This document shows, piece after piece, positions 7,529-15,435 of a stretch of 53,876 bases of DNA. Below the pieces are notes generated by a model that was not told the DNA's origin, did no database searches, and saw only the letters and a list, made by a program, of their open reading frames with translations. Source of the DNA: Cryptosporangium phraense (lineage in GTDB: Bacteria; Actinomycetota; Actinomycetes; Mycobacteriales; Cryptosporangiaceae); assembly GCF_006912135.1 (NCBI RefSeq), contig NZ_VIRS01000044.1, positions 1 through 53,876 on the forward strand, in the 5' to 3' direction. Both the position numbers and the translations under genes were made by a program. The stretch's first letter is position 1; each line of letters begins with the position of its first letter.

Positions 7529-10393
7529 CTACGGCCCGATCCCGGAGCTCAGCAGGCGGACCAGCTCGACCCGGGAGCGGACGCCGAGTTTGACGAAGAT
7601 GTTGCGCAGGTGGTGGTCGACCGTGCGCGGGCTCAGATACAGCTGTGCGGCGACCTCGCGGTTGGTAGCTCCCTGGGCGACGATCTCGGCGATCGTGCGC
7701 TGCTGGGGGGTGAGTGGGCTCGGGGTGGTGGCCGGGTTGCCGGGCGTGGCCGGGTATCCGGGCGCGGCCGGGTATCCGGGCGTGGCCGGGTATCCGGGCG
7801 TGGCCGGGTTGCCGGCGGTGGCCGGGCGTAGGGACTCGCCGGTCGCGCGGAGCTCGCGGCGGCACTGCTCGGCCCACGACACCGCGCCGAGCCGCACGAA
7901 TGCGTCGTACGCACCGCGCAGGTGCGCCCGGGCCGCCGACGGGCCCCGGCGGCGGCGCAGCTCCCGGCCGTAGAGCAGCTCGGTGCGGGCGCGTTCGAAC
8001 TCCGAGTCGGCCATCAGGTGGAGGGTGAGCGCCTCGCGGAAGGCATCGTCGGCGTCGGCGGGATCGGTCGCGGTGAGGGCCTGGCAGCGGGCCAGCAGCG
8101 CGCGGGCGGCGGCGCTACCGGTGTTCGTGGCCCAGCGTCCGAAGAGGTCGGTGGCCTCGACCGCGCCGGCCCGGTCGCCGCTGCGCACGGCCGCCTCGAC
8201 GAAATGCGGGGTGGTGAGGACCCGGCCGGTGACGTGTCCGGGGCCGCGGCCCGCACCGGCCAGGGCCCGGAGCCGGCCGGCGGCGTCGGCGGCGCGCCCA
8301 GCGGCCAGGTCGCGGTGGGCCAGCGCCCACGAGCCGAGCGCGTGCGGCATCGCCAGGCCCCGATTGCGGGCGTCGGCGGTGGCCGCGGTGGCGTGGTGGA
8401 GGCTCGCGTCGTCGTCGCCCTGGAGCGTCGAGAAGAGCGCGAGCATCGCGCGGTGCAGCGTCACCGAGTTGTCGAGGCCGGCCTCCTGGGCCAGGCGGAG
8501 GCCCTCGCGGGCCGAGGTCAGGGCGGCACCGTAGCGGCCGAGCCAGAGCTGGGCGAACGTCGCGAGCTCGAGCGTGCGCGGTACGAGCGCGAGCTCGCCC
8601 CGGGCCCGGGCCCCGGCCCCGGCCCGCTCGGTGAGGCGGAACGCGCGGGACTCTTCGCCGAGCATCAGGGCGGCGAGCGTGGCCCAGGTGAGCGCGGTGG
8701 GGTCGTCGGTGCGCGGGACGAGGTCGAGGACGTCGCGGAGGCGGTGCACGGCCTCGCTGTGCCGGCCGCGGAAGAGCGCCATCATGCCGGCCGCGTAGGC
8801 GAACATCAGCTCGCGGTCCGGGGGCTCGCCGCCCTCGCGCAGCGCCAGCGCGCGCAGCGAGATCTCGACGTAGCGGCGCAGGTCACCGGTGAGGAAGCTG
8901 GCCTCGCCGGCGTGCAGGAGCGCGACGACAGCGGCGGTGCGGTCGCGCTCGGCCAGGTGGGCGGCCGCGCCGAGGAGCGCCTCGTGAGCCACGGCCGGCG
9001 ACCCGGCCCGCAACGCGATCTGCCCCCGCAGCAGGTCCCCGAGCCCGCCGGCCGCGGGCCGGGAGCCGGCGGGAGCCAGGGGCCGGGGCGCGTCGGGGGC
9101 CGGGCTCAGGCGGCTCAGGAGGACTCCGGCCCGGTGGGGGCGGCCGGCCAGCCAGGCGTCTCGGGCGGCGGCGAGCAGGTGCTCGGCCCGGGCTCCGGCG
9201 TGCGGACTCAGCTCGGCCGCACGCTCGGCCGCGAGCGAGGCCGTGGCATGGTCACCCCGGGCCCGCACGGCGGCCGCCGCGGCGACGAACTTCTCCGCGA
9301 GCGACCCGGCCGGGGCGTCACCGCCCGCCGCGACCTGCCACAGCCAGCGCACCCGTCCGATCGGGTCGTCGGCGTCCGGAGCCAGCGCGGCGGCCAGGCG
9401 GCGGTGGGCGGCCCGGCGCTCGGCCGGGGGCGCGCTCGCGTACAGGCCGCCGCCCAGCAGCGGCGGCGTGATGCGCAGACGTCCGCCGGCGATCTCCACG
9501 AGCCCGCCCGCGACGGCGGGCTCCAGCGAGGCCGCCAGACCGGCGAACTCCGGATCCAATCCGTCGGGGGACGCGGCGAGCAGCAGGAGGGCCGCTCGCG
9601 TGGGCGCAGGGAGGGCCCGCAGGCACCTCTCGTGGGCGCGGCGGATCCGGCTGCCCGGCGGGAACTCGGACGGGAGCGGCTCCCGCCCGCGTGCCTGCTC
9701 CGGAGTCAACGCCGCCGCCACCTCGCGCAACGCCAGCGGCAACCCGCCGCACCGCTGGACGACCTCGGACCCGACCTCCGGCGCCACCCCGAACTCCGCG
9801 ACGACCTCCTGCCCAGCCCCGGCGTCCAGGCCGCCCAGCAGCATCCGCTCGATCCCCGGCCACACGTCGACCGGCCCGGACGTCGCCACCAGCACCACGT
9901 TGGCCGTCGCCAGCCGCCGGCCGGCGAACGCCAGCACGTCCCGCGAGGCCGCGTCCATCCGGTCGACGTCGTCCACCACGACGAGCACCGGCCGCTGCTC
10001 CCCGGCCGCCACCAGCAGGTTCAGCACCGCGACGGACAGCGCGAACCGGTCCCGCGGCTCGTCCACCCCGGTCTCGAGCGCGCGCCGCAGCGCCCCGGCC
10101 GCCCCTGGCGGCCCGGCCGCCCCGGGCGGCGCGGGCGGCGACGCTGGCTCCGCGGCCAGCGACCTCAGCACCCGCGCCAAGGCCGCGTACGGCGAGGACT
10201 CCGCGTCCATCCCGAACGCCCGCACCACCCGCACCGGCGCCGTGGCCAGGTGCTCGAGCAGAGCGGTCTTCCCGGACCCCGGCGCGCCGCAGATCAGCAC
10301 CGCCCCACCGCCGGACCCCGCCCCCACTCGCGCGACCAACGCGTCCAGCCGCGCGATCTCGGCCGAGCGGCCACGGAGCACGGTGCCAGACAT
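7529..10393 (-). CDS. LuxR-family (LAL/MalT-like) ATP-binding transcriptional regulator
   Basis: A 954-aa large ATP-binding LuxR regulator. Seen: N-terminal LRGRSAEIARLDALV, Walker A GAPGSGKTALLEHL near residue 37, Walker B LVVVDDVDRMDAAS, a long helical TPR-like middle, and a C-terminal LuxR helix-turn-helix (LTPQQRTIAEIVAQGATNRE, then LYLSPRTVDHHLRNIFVKLGV). Just before the HTH lies a (GYPATP)n linker encoded by an 18-bp tandem repeat. ATG at 10393 (MSGTVLRG) is chosen; the frame continues upstream only as antisense of the next gene. It lies 98 nt upstream of livG on the same strand, so control of the liv transporter is a reasonable but unproven inference. Confidence 0.9.
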   Translation of the reverse strand: MSGTVLRGRSAEIARLDALVARVGAGSGGGAVLICGAPGSGKTALLEHLATAPVRVVRAFGMDAESSPYAALARVLRSLAAEPASPPAPPGAAGPPGAAGALRRALETGVDEPRDRFALSVAVLNLLVAAGEQRPVLVVVDDVDRMDAASRDVLAFAGRRLATANVVLVATSGPVDVWPGIERMLLGGLDAGAGQEVVAEFGVAPEVGSEVVQRCGGLPLALREVAAALTPEQARGREPLPSEFPPGSRIRRAHERCLRALPAPTRAALLLLAASPDGLDPEFAGLAASLEPAVAGGLVEIAGGRLRITPPLLGGGLYASAPPAERRAAHRRLAAALAPDADDPIGRVRWLWQVAAGGDAPAGSLAEKFVAAAAAVRARGDHATASLAAERAAELSPHAGARAEHLLAAARDAWLAGRPHRAGVLLSRLSPAPDAPRPLAPAGSRPAAGGLGDLLRGQIALRAGSPAVAHEALLGAAAHLAERDRTAAVVALLHAGEASFLTGDLRRYVEISLRALALREGGEPPDRELMFAYAAGMMALFRGRHSEAVHRLRDVLDLVPRTDDPTALTWATLAALMLGEESRAFRLTERAGAGARARGELALVPRTLELATFAQLWLGRYGAALTSAREGLRLAQEAGLDNSVTLHRAMLALFSTLQGDDDASLHHATAATADARNRGLAMPHALGSWALAHRDLAAGRAADAAGRLRALAGAGRGPGHVTGRVLTTPHFVEAAVRSGDRAGAVEATDLFGRWATNTGSAAARALLARCQALTATDPADADDAFREALTLHLMADSEFERARTELLYGRELRRRRGPSAARAHLRGAYDAFVRLGAVSWAEQCRRELRATGESLRPATAGNPATPGYPATPGYPAAPGYPATPGNPATTPSPLTPQQRTIAEIVAQGATNREVAAQLYLSPRTVDHHLRNIFVKLGVRSRVELVRLLSSGIGP
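7728..7826. repeat. 18-bp tandem repeat, about 5.5 copies
   Basis: Five consecutive 18-bp units of the form GTGGCCGGGTATCCGGGC (7728-7745, 7746-7763, 7764-7781, 7782-7799, 7800-7817) plus a half unit. The second to fourth differ by single bases; the first and fifth carry ttg for tat. The array is in frame and encodes the GYPATP hexapeptide linker between the helical middle and the HTH of the LuxR regulator. Confidence 0.9.
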
Positions 10394-10453
10394 GCCCAGG
10401 ATTGTTACCCGCCGGTTACTACGCCGTCCCCCACTTCCCCAACCTCGAATTGC

Positions 10454-10459
10454 TATAAA
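10454..10459 (+). promoter_or_regulatory. Candidate -10 element for a leaderless transcript
   Basis: TATAAA, ending 6 nt before the ATG at 10466, in an otherwise GC-rich 72-nt divergent spacer. No convincing -35 hexamer is seen. The spacing places the start site at or next to the start codon. Confidence 0.45.
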
Positions 10460-10465
10460 ACGCCC

Positions 10466-11545
10466 ATGAGCTCCGAAACGCGGATCACCTCGGCCCGGCA
10501 GTTCCGCCGGATCGCGAGCGCGGTCGCCGGCGTCGGCGTGCTCGTCCAGCTCCTGCTCACCAGCTACTACCTGGGCATGGCCCACGCCCCGAAGCCCCGG
10601 GAGCTCCCGGTCGGCCTGATCGCCAACGAGGGTCAGGCCGCCGGCCTGGAAGTCCAGCTCAACGCCGAGCACAGCTACGACGTCACCCGCTACGACACCG
10701 CGGCCGACCTGATCGCCGCCACCGAGAGGCGCGAGATCTACGGCGGCCTCGACGTCACCGGCACCACACCGCACCTCTACGTCGCGGGCGCCGCCGGACC
10801 GGCCGCGGCCGCGGTGCTCCGCACGACGTTCACGACCGTGCTGGAGAAGCAGACCGCGGCCGCCGTCGCGCAGCTGCCGGGCACGGTTCCGATCGCGACC
10901 GTCCGCACGCTGACCGCGCCCGGCACGATCACCGACGTCGTCCCGCTGCCGGCCGACGACCGGAACGGCGGCTCGCTCGGCATGCTCGTGCAGGCGCTGG
11001 CCCTGGGCGGCACCGTCGCCTCGATCGGGCTCGGCCGGCTCATCCCGCGGGCCCGGCGGTCCTGGCGCCGGGGCGTCGGGCACCTGACGACGCTGGTCGT
11101 GTACGCGCTGGCGTCCGCGGCGATCGTGCTCTGGTCGGCGAGCTGGTTCGGCGTCGGGCGGGACGCCGACCACTCCACGCTCTACTGGGGCTTCAGCCTG
11201 GTCTCGCTGGCGATCACCGGCTCCACCGCCGGGTTCGTCGCGCTGATCGGCCCGGCCGGTGCGGCGGCCGGCTTCCTGTACTTCACGATCGGGACCGTGA
11301 TCTCCGGCGCGAGCATTCCGCCCGAGTTCCTGCCGGCCTGGGGCCGTCACCTCGGTCAGGCGCTGCCCACCGGCGCCGGGACGCAGTACGTCCGGGACAG
11401 CCTCTACTTCCCGGACGCGCCGCTCGGGCACCCGCTGCTGATCCTGTGCCTGTACGCCGGGCTAGGCGCGCTGGCCATCCTGGTGACGAACTTCCTGCCC
11501 AACCGCACCGACCGCACGGCGGAACTCCCGCTACCGGGAGCCTAG
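10466..11545 (+). CDS. DUF3533/YhgE-like ABC-2-type membrane protein
   Basis: A 359-aa membrane protein with one N-terminal helix (about residues 19-40), an extracytoplasmic domain of roughly 130 residues with the recurring LPVGLIANEGQAA / YDVTRYDTAADLIAATERREIYGGL pattern, and about five C-terminal helices. This layout is that of the YhgE/Pip-N and DUF3533 ABC-2-permease-like families, which have no settled function (some are implicated in export or phage infection). Divergent from the LuxR/LAL regulator with a 72-nt spacer, so it may be a target of it. No ribosome binding site; a TATAAA box 6 nt upstream suggests a leaderless mRNA. Its TAG stop shares the bases CTAG with the stop of the opposing corA. 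Confidence 0.75.
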   Translation: MSSETRITSARQFRRIASAVAGVGVLVQLLLTSYYLGMAHAPKPRELPVGLIANEGQAAGLEVQLNAEHSYDVTRYDTAADLIAATERREIYGGLDVTGTTPHLYVAGAAGPAAAAVLRTTFTTVLEKQTAAAVAQLPGTVPIATVRTLTAPGTITDVVPLPADDRNGGSLGMLVQALALGGTVASIGLGRLIPRARRSWRRGVGHLTTLVVYALASAAIVLWSASWFGVGRDADHSTLYWGFSLVSLAITGSTAGFVALIGPAGAAAGFLYFTIGTVISGASIPPEFLPAWGRHLGQALPTGAGTQYVRDSLYFPDAPLGHPLLILCLYAGLGALAILVTNFLPNRTDRTAELPLPGA

Positions 11546-12639
11546 AGCCAGCCGTTCCTCCGGAACGACACCCAGAGCAGGACACAGGCGGCCGCCAGCA
11601 CGCCGATCACCGCCCAGAACCCGTACGGCGACGACGACCCCGGGATGTGGTCGAAGTTCATCCCGTACAGGCCGGCGATCGCGGTCGGCAGCAGCGCGAT
11701 CGCCGCCCACGCCGAGATCCGGCGCATGTCCTCGTTCTGACGCATCGCGGTCCGGTTCTGCCGGACGCTGACCTGCGCCAGATCGGCCTGCAGGACGTCG
11801 GTGAGCAGGCTGTCGTACTGGTCGATCGCGTCGGCCGCCCGCATCAGATGGTCGTGCACGTCCCGGAAGTACGGGCGCAGCGTCTCGCCGACCATCCCGG
11901 AATCCGGCGACGACAGCCGCTGCAACGCCGGGGCCAGCGGTTTCACCGCCCGCCGGAACTCCAGCACCTCCCGCTTGAGCTTGTAGATCCGCTCGGCGTG
12001 GTCGTTCTCGTCGCCGCCGAACACCTGCGACTCGATGTCGTCGATGTTCTCGTCGATCCCGTCGATGGCCTCGGTGTACCCGTCGACCGCGACGTCCATG
12101 ATCCGGTGCAGGACGCCCAGCGGCCCGTGCTTGCTCACCTCGGGGTCCCCGTCGGCCAGGGCCCGGACCCGCGCCGGGACGTCCGTATCGCCGTGGCGGA
12201 CGATCACCACGAACTTCGGTCCGACGAAAACGGCCAGCTCAGCGACGTCGACGACCTCGTCGGCATTGACGTAGTGAACGGGTTTGAGGACCGCGAACAG
12301 AACCTCGCCGTACCGCTCCAGCTTCGGACGTTGATGCGCGGTGACCGCGTCGGCCACCGCGAGGGGAGGGAGCGCGAAGCGCTCGGCGACCTCGGCGAAC
12401 TGCTCGGCGGTCGGCTCTCGGAGGCCGACCCAGACGAAGCCGTCACGCCGGCGCAGCGCGCGCGGAGCCTCGGCCAGCGGGAGGCGGCCCTTCACCCGGA
12501 CGCCGTCGACGTACCGGGCGCAGTCGACGACCGCGTGCTCGGCCGAGTGGTTCGGCCGCGGCTGCTCCGAGGGTTCGGTGGGCTCGTCCGCCGCCCCCTC
12601 CAGGAACCGCGCGAGACGCCGAAACGCAGAGGCACGCAT
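11542..12639 (-). CDS. corA: CorA-family magnesium/cobalt transport protein
   Basis: A 365-aa divalent-cation channel protein. Seen: a long cytoplasmic N-terminal part with VWVGLREPTAEQFAEVAERF, the helical stalk, and two C-terminal helices with the invariant selectivity motif YGMNF between them; the terminus FRRNGWL is family-typical. It follows the acyltransferase gene by 56 nt; a short hairpin (CGGGG-TAG-CCCCG, 12682-12694) sits directly after that gene's stop, so corA may be partly independently expressed. ATG at 12639 is taken as the start. The gene overlaps the convergent upstream-numbered gene by the four stop-codon bases only. Confidence 0.94.
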   Translation of the reverse strand: MRASAFRRLARFLEGAADEPTEPSEQPRPNHSAEHAVVDCARYVDGVRVKGRLPLAEAPRALRRRDGFVWVGLREPTAEQFAEVAERFALPPLAVADAVTAHQRPKLERYGEVLFAVLKPVHYVNADEVVDVAELAVFVGPKFVVIVRHGDTDVPARVRALADGDPEVSKHGPLGVLHRIMDVAVDGYTEAIDGIDENIDDIESQVFGGDENDHAERIYKLKREVLEFRRAVKPLAPALQRLSSPDSGMVGETLRPYFRDVHDHLMRAADAIDQYDSLLTDVLQADLAQVSVRQNRTAMRQNEDMRRISAWAAIALLPTAIAGLYGMNFDHIPGSSSPYGFWAVIGVLAAACVLLWVSFRRNGWL

Positions 12640-12695
12640 CGCGCCAGGATAGAGCGACGACGAATCGGGCCGACGAGCCGCCGGGGTAGCCCCGA

Positions 12696-13379
12696 TCAGT
12701 TGTCGCGCCCCGGAAGAACAGCGTCCACCCCGGCGTACTCCTGGCCCGAGAGCTTCTGGATCACGTCCATGAGCTGGTCGGTGCGCTCCCGCAGGGCGTC
12801 CTCCGGGGCGTCCCACGTGATCGCGGGCGCGAACCTCACCGTCACGCGGCCTGGGCGCGGGAACCGCGCGCCGGGCGGGGCGAGTTCGAAGACGCCGACC
12901 GTCGCGCACGGGACCACCGGCGCGCCGGTCGCGGCGGCGATCCGGGCCAGGCCGGTGCGGCCGCGGTAGAGCCGCCCGTCGCGGGTCCGGGTGCCCTCCG
13001 GGAAGATGCCGACGACCCGGCCGCCGGCGAGCAGGCCGGCCGCGGTGTTCAGCGCCGCGTCGCCCGCGCCGGGCACCCGCAGCACCGGCACCTGGCCGGT
13101 CGCGGTGAAGAAGTACTTCTTCCAGCGTCCGCGCAGCCCGGGCTCGACGAAGTACTCCTGCTTGGCCAGGAAGCTGATCCGCCGGCTGCGCACGACCAGC
13201 GGCAGCAGCAGCCAGTCCAGGTAGGACACGTGATTGCAGGCCAGGATCACCGGGCCGTGCCGGGGGACGTGCTCGATGCCTTCGACGTGGGGCCGGAAGT
13301 ACAGCGTCATCGGCCCGGTCAGCAGGACCTTGAAAACCCAGTACAGATATCCGCTCCGGTCGACCGGGGATACGCTCAT
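12696..13379 (-). CDS. Lysophospholipid acyltransferase (PlsC-like)
   Basis: A 227-aa 1-acylglycerol-3-phosphate O-acyltransferase-type enzyme of phospholipid synthesis, likely membrane associated. Seen: the catalytic H-x4-D motif NHVSYLD (His50, Asp55), the acceptor-binding block FPEGTR (about 126-131) and the preceding hydrophobic segment. Its first codon overlaps the end of the STAS-domain gene by 4 nt, so the two are likely translationally coupled; corA follows. Length agrees with the short actinobacterial PlsC-like paralogues, whose exact acyl acceptor varies. Confidence 0.9.
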   Translation of the reverse strand: MSVSPVDRSGYLYWVFKVLLTGPMTLYFRPHVEGIEHVPRHGPVILACNHVSYLDWLLLPLVVRSRRISFLAKQEYFVEPGLRGRWKKYFFTATGQVPVLRVPGAGDAALNTAAGLLAGGRVVGIFPEGTRTRDGRLYRGRTGLARIAAATGAPVVPCATVGVFELAPPGARFPRPGRVTVRFAPAITWDAPEDALRERTDQLMDVIQKLSGQEYAGVDAVLPGRDN

Positions 13380-13768
13380 ACCTGTACGTAGTGCTCGAGA
13401 CCAGCGACCCGCAACGCGATCAGCGCATGTCGTGACACGGCGTCGATGCCCGCACCGCGGCCGGCCGCCCGGGCCGCGTGCTGAACCCGTACCAGGAAGG
13501 CCATCCCGTGCGAGCCGAGGAAGTCCACCTCCCCGAGGTCGAGCCGGACGTCGGCCGGCTGCGCGGCGATGACGTCCGCGACCGCGCCGTCGAGCCGCGG
13601 CGCCAGCACGGCGTCGACCGCCCCGGTGAGCGCGATCCGCACCACACCGTCGCCGTTCTCCACCGAGACCGCACCGGGCCGCTCGGTGGCACGCTCAGTG
13701 ACACTGGGGGCAACATCGTCCCCAGCGTCCGACCACGCGGCTGAACCCACTGCCGGCCTCCCGCTCAT
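13376..13768 (-). CDS. STAS-domain protein (anti-sigma factor antagonist-like)
   Basis: A 130-aa protein made of a single STAS domain (about residues 30-130). Seen: ENGDGVVRIALTGAVDAVLAPRLDGAV, DVRLDLGEVDFLGSHGMAFLV and a terminal helix. In SpoIIAA-type proteins the phosphorylated Ser sits in a DSSG motif; here the motif is GSHG, so the Ser is kept but the preceding Asp is not. Family proteins bind anti-sigma kinases and release sigma factors; no partner kinase lies next to it. First gene of a probable STAS-acyltransferase-corA operon. Confidence 0.85.
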   Translation of the reverse strand: MSGRPAVGSAAWSDAGDDVAPSVTERATERPGAVSVENGDGVVRIALTGAVDAVLAPRLDGAVADVIAAQPADVRLDLGEVDFLGSHGMAFLVRVQHAARAAGRGAGIDAVSRHALIALRVAGLEHYVQV

Positions 13769-13773
13769 GACAC

Positions 13774-13789
13774 CGTTATCCGGTACATC
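13774..13789. repeat. 16-bp direct repeat, copy 1
   Basis: CGTTATCCGGTACATC. It is repeated exactly at 13840-13855, 66 bp further on. It lies immediately upstream of the STAS gene start and is part of the spacer that also serves the divergent recombinase gene. Confidence 0.9.
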
Positions 13790-13815
13790 TTGGCGTAGGG
13801 TACCGCTGTGACCTC

Positions 13816-13830
13816 GAACCCGCCGGGTTC
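13816..13830. repeat. Small inverted repeat between the direct repeats
   Basis: GAACCC-GCC-GGGTTC, a perfect 6-bp stem with 3-nt loop, flanked by GTGA and TCAC that can extend the symmetry. It sits between the two 16-bp direct repeats. Confidence 0.6.
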
Positions 13831-13839
13831 ACCCCCAAA

Positions 13840-13855
13840 CGTTATCCGGTACATC
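13840..13855. repeat. 16-bp direct repeat, copy 2
   Basis: CGTTATCCGGTACATC, identical to 13774-13789; it ends 19 nt before the recombinase ATG. The reverse complement of its last nine bases (GATGTACCG) recurs at 14603-14611 inside the end of the recombinase gene. Confidence 0.9.
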
Positions 13856-13874
13856 GCCGAGGCGGTGCCCGGCG

Positions 13875-14621
13875 ATGAGTGATGCGCACAGTGTCGACGC
13901 GGCGGTCGAGGCCTACCTGGCCTCGCCACAGTGCGCGAACGAGAACACCCACCGGGCCTACAGCAGCGTGCTGGACCGGCTCGCCGGCTGGCTGGGCGGT
14001 CACCGCCCGCTCACCGAGGTCGGCGAGGAAGAGCTGCTCAGCGCCATCACCGGGCTCTGGGGCAGCGCGGCCGCGGCGACCTGGAACCGCAACCGGGCCG
14101 CGGTCGCGGGCTGGCTGGCCTGGTGCCGGGCCCGAGGCCAGCAGGCGCCGGAGCTGTCGGTCGAGCGTCGCAGCGGCGAGCGTGAGCCGACCGCCACGCT
14201 CTCCCGGGACGCGATCGAACGGCTGATCCTGCGCCCGGACGTCCCGTTGCGGGAACGCACGCTGTGGCGCCTGCTGTTCGAGACCGCGGCCCGCGCGAAC
14301 GACGTTCTCGCGTTGAACATCGAGACCCTCGATCTGCGTGGGCGCCGGGCGGGCGCGCTGCGCTGGGACGCCGGGAGCGCGCACCTGCTGCCCCGGCTGA
14401 TCGAGGGCCGCTCCCGCGGTCCGGTGTTCCTCTCCGAGCGGCGGCCGCCGCCGGCCCGGCGTCCGTCGCGGTCGGACCTCTGCCCGTACACCGGGCGGGC
14501 GAGGCTCGGCTACGACCGCGCGCGCATCCTGCTGGATCAACACACCCGGACGCCGGACGGCGAACCGGGCTGGGATCTCCACCAACTCCGCCGAGCCGCC
14601 CTGATGTACCGCACGGCGTAG
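13875..14621 (+). CDS. Tyrosine recombinase/integrase, C-terminally truncated
   Basis: A 248-aa protein of the phage-integrase/XerC-XerD fold. Seen: an N-terminal SAM-like DNA-binding domain (about residues 8-95, VDAAVEAYLASPQCANENTHRAYSS... pattern ending with WNRNRAAVAGWLAWCRARG), then the catalytic domain with the first Arg in ETAARANDVLALN (Arg140) and the HxxR box LHQLRR (His236, Arg239). The protein stops nine residues after that Arg, so the second His/Trp position and the nucleophilic Tyr are absent. It is therefore either a broken gene or a non-catalytic DNA-binding form. The break lies at GATGTACCG, the inverse of part of the 16-bp repeat next to its start. Confidence 0.75.
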   Translation: MSDAHSVDAAVEAYLASPQCANENTHRAYSSVLDRLAGWLGGHRPLTEVGEEELLSAITGLWGSAAAATWNRNRAAVAGWLAWCRARGQQAPELSVERRSGEREPTATLSRDAIERLILRPDVPLRERTLWRLLFETAARANDVLALNIETLDLRGRRAGALRWDAGSAHLLPRLIEGRSRGPVFLSERRPPPARRPSRSDLCPYTGRARLGYDRARILLDQHTRTPDGEPGWDLHQLRRAALMYRTA

Positions 14622-15435
14622 ATGTTCGGTTCGTTGCGGGTTGAGGGCGCGTTCTGGCCCCTGCGATGCGACGGAGGGTGCCGTGGTGCGTGAGACCTCG
14701 GCGCTCTGGTGAGCGCGCTCTCCGTTGGGGTCGACGGCGTGTGCCCTCACCGCTTGGTCGGGCATCGGTCGGCGACTCCACGGCAGCTCAGGCTCCGCTC
14801 CGAACGTGCCGGCTGCGGCTGATCACCGGCCGCCGGCCGGAGCGAGGCCGGCCCGCGCGCTCCGAGCTCACCGGCACGCCCGGTACGGGTAGTCAACCGC
14901 CGAAGGCGGCGTGGCTGCGGTCTGTCGCAGGAACCGTTGCCGGTCCGAACCTGGGTTGTTGCGGCTCGGCCGAACGCTGTGGGCCGTGGAAGAGCGCACA
15001 CGAGCAGCTGTGGACCGCCGATGGCACCTGGCGGACGATCCTCGATCGCGTGATCGTTCAAGGCGATTCGGTGGGCGAGGTCGGGTGGATCGTCAGCGTC
15101 GGGCTGCGCGACCGGTCGGGCCGCGGGATCGCGGTCGAGCCGCTCGCGGTCGAGGGCGAACGGCCCGAACGGTCCCGCGGCGCGGTTGAGCACCACGATC
15201 CACCTCGCCGTCGACCGGCGCGGCCCGCCGACGGAAAGCCCCCCGGCGCCCAGGCCGGTGATACGCCGCTGCTCGATCGCATCCGGATCGCCCGGGATCG
15301 CCCGGATCGGTCCGGGCCGACCCTGCCCCGAACGGTCCGACCAGATCGCAACGGCCGCCCAAAGGCCGGGCAAGACAGGTCACTCCCGGCGGCACCGGGG
15401 CAGCGGCGGCACAGCCTCGCCATTACACACGAACC
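14622..15435. other. 814-nt region without an intact gene
   Basis: Between the truncated recombinase and the LacI gene. Its right part (about 14955-15350) is a decayed transposase; the left part (14622-14950) shows open frames on both strands but none with recognisable protein similarity or a plausible start. Confidence 0.7.
14955..15350 (+). pseudogene. Decayed IS5-type transposase remnant
   Basis: Three frameshifted fragments line up in order with IS5/IS427-group transposases. About 14975-15100 encodes CGPWKSAHEQLWTADGTWRTIL, matching the family's GPWKTVHERFRRWSADGTW block. About 15185-15225, in another frame, encodes TTIHLAVDRRG, matching the TKIHLAVDGRG block just after the first catalytic Asp region. 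About 15255-15345 gives GAQAGDTPLLDRIRIARD and then PERSDQIATAAQRPGKTG, matching the later GQAGD...PERSDQIA segment. The DDE residues, the C-terminal part and the ends are missing, so it cannot be functional. It sits beside the truncated recombinase. Confidence 0.75.

Noticed and set aside
7922-10465. Open frame running upstream of the membrane protein at 10466 through the LuxR gene
   Set aside because: Only the part from the ATG at 10466 has membrane-protein character; the rest is antisense of the regulator.
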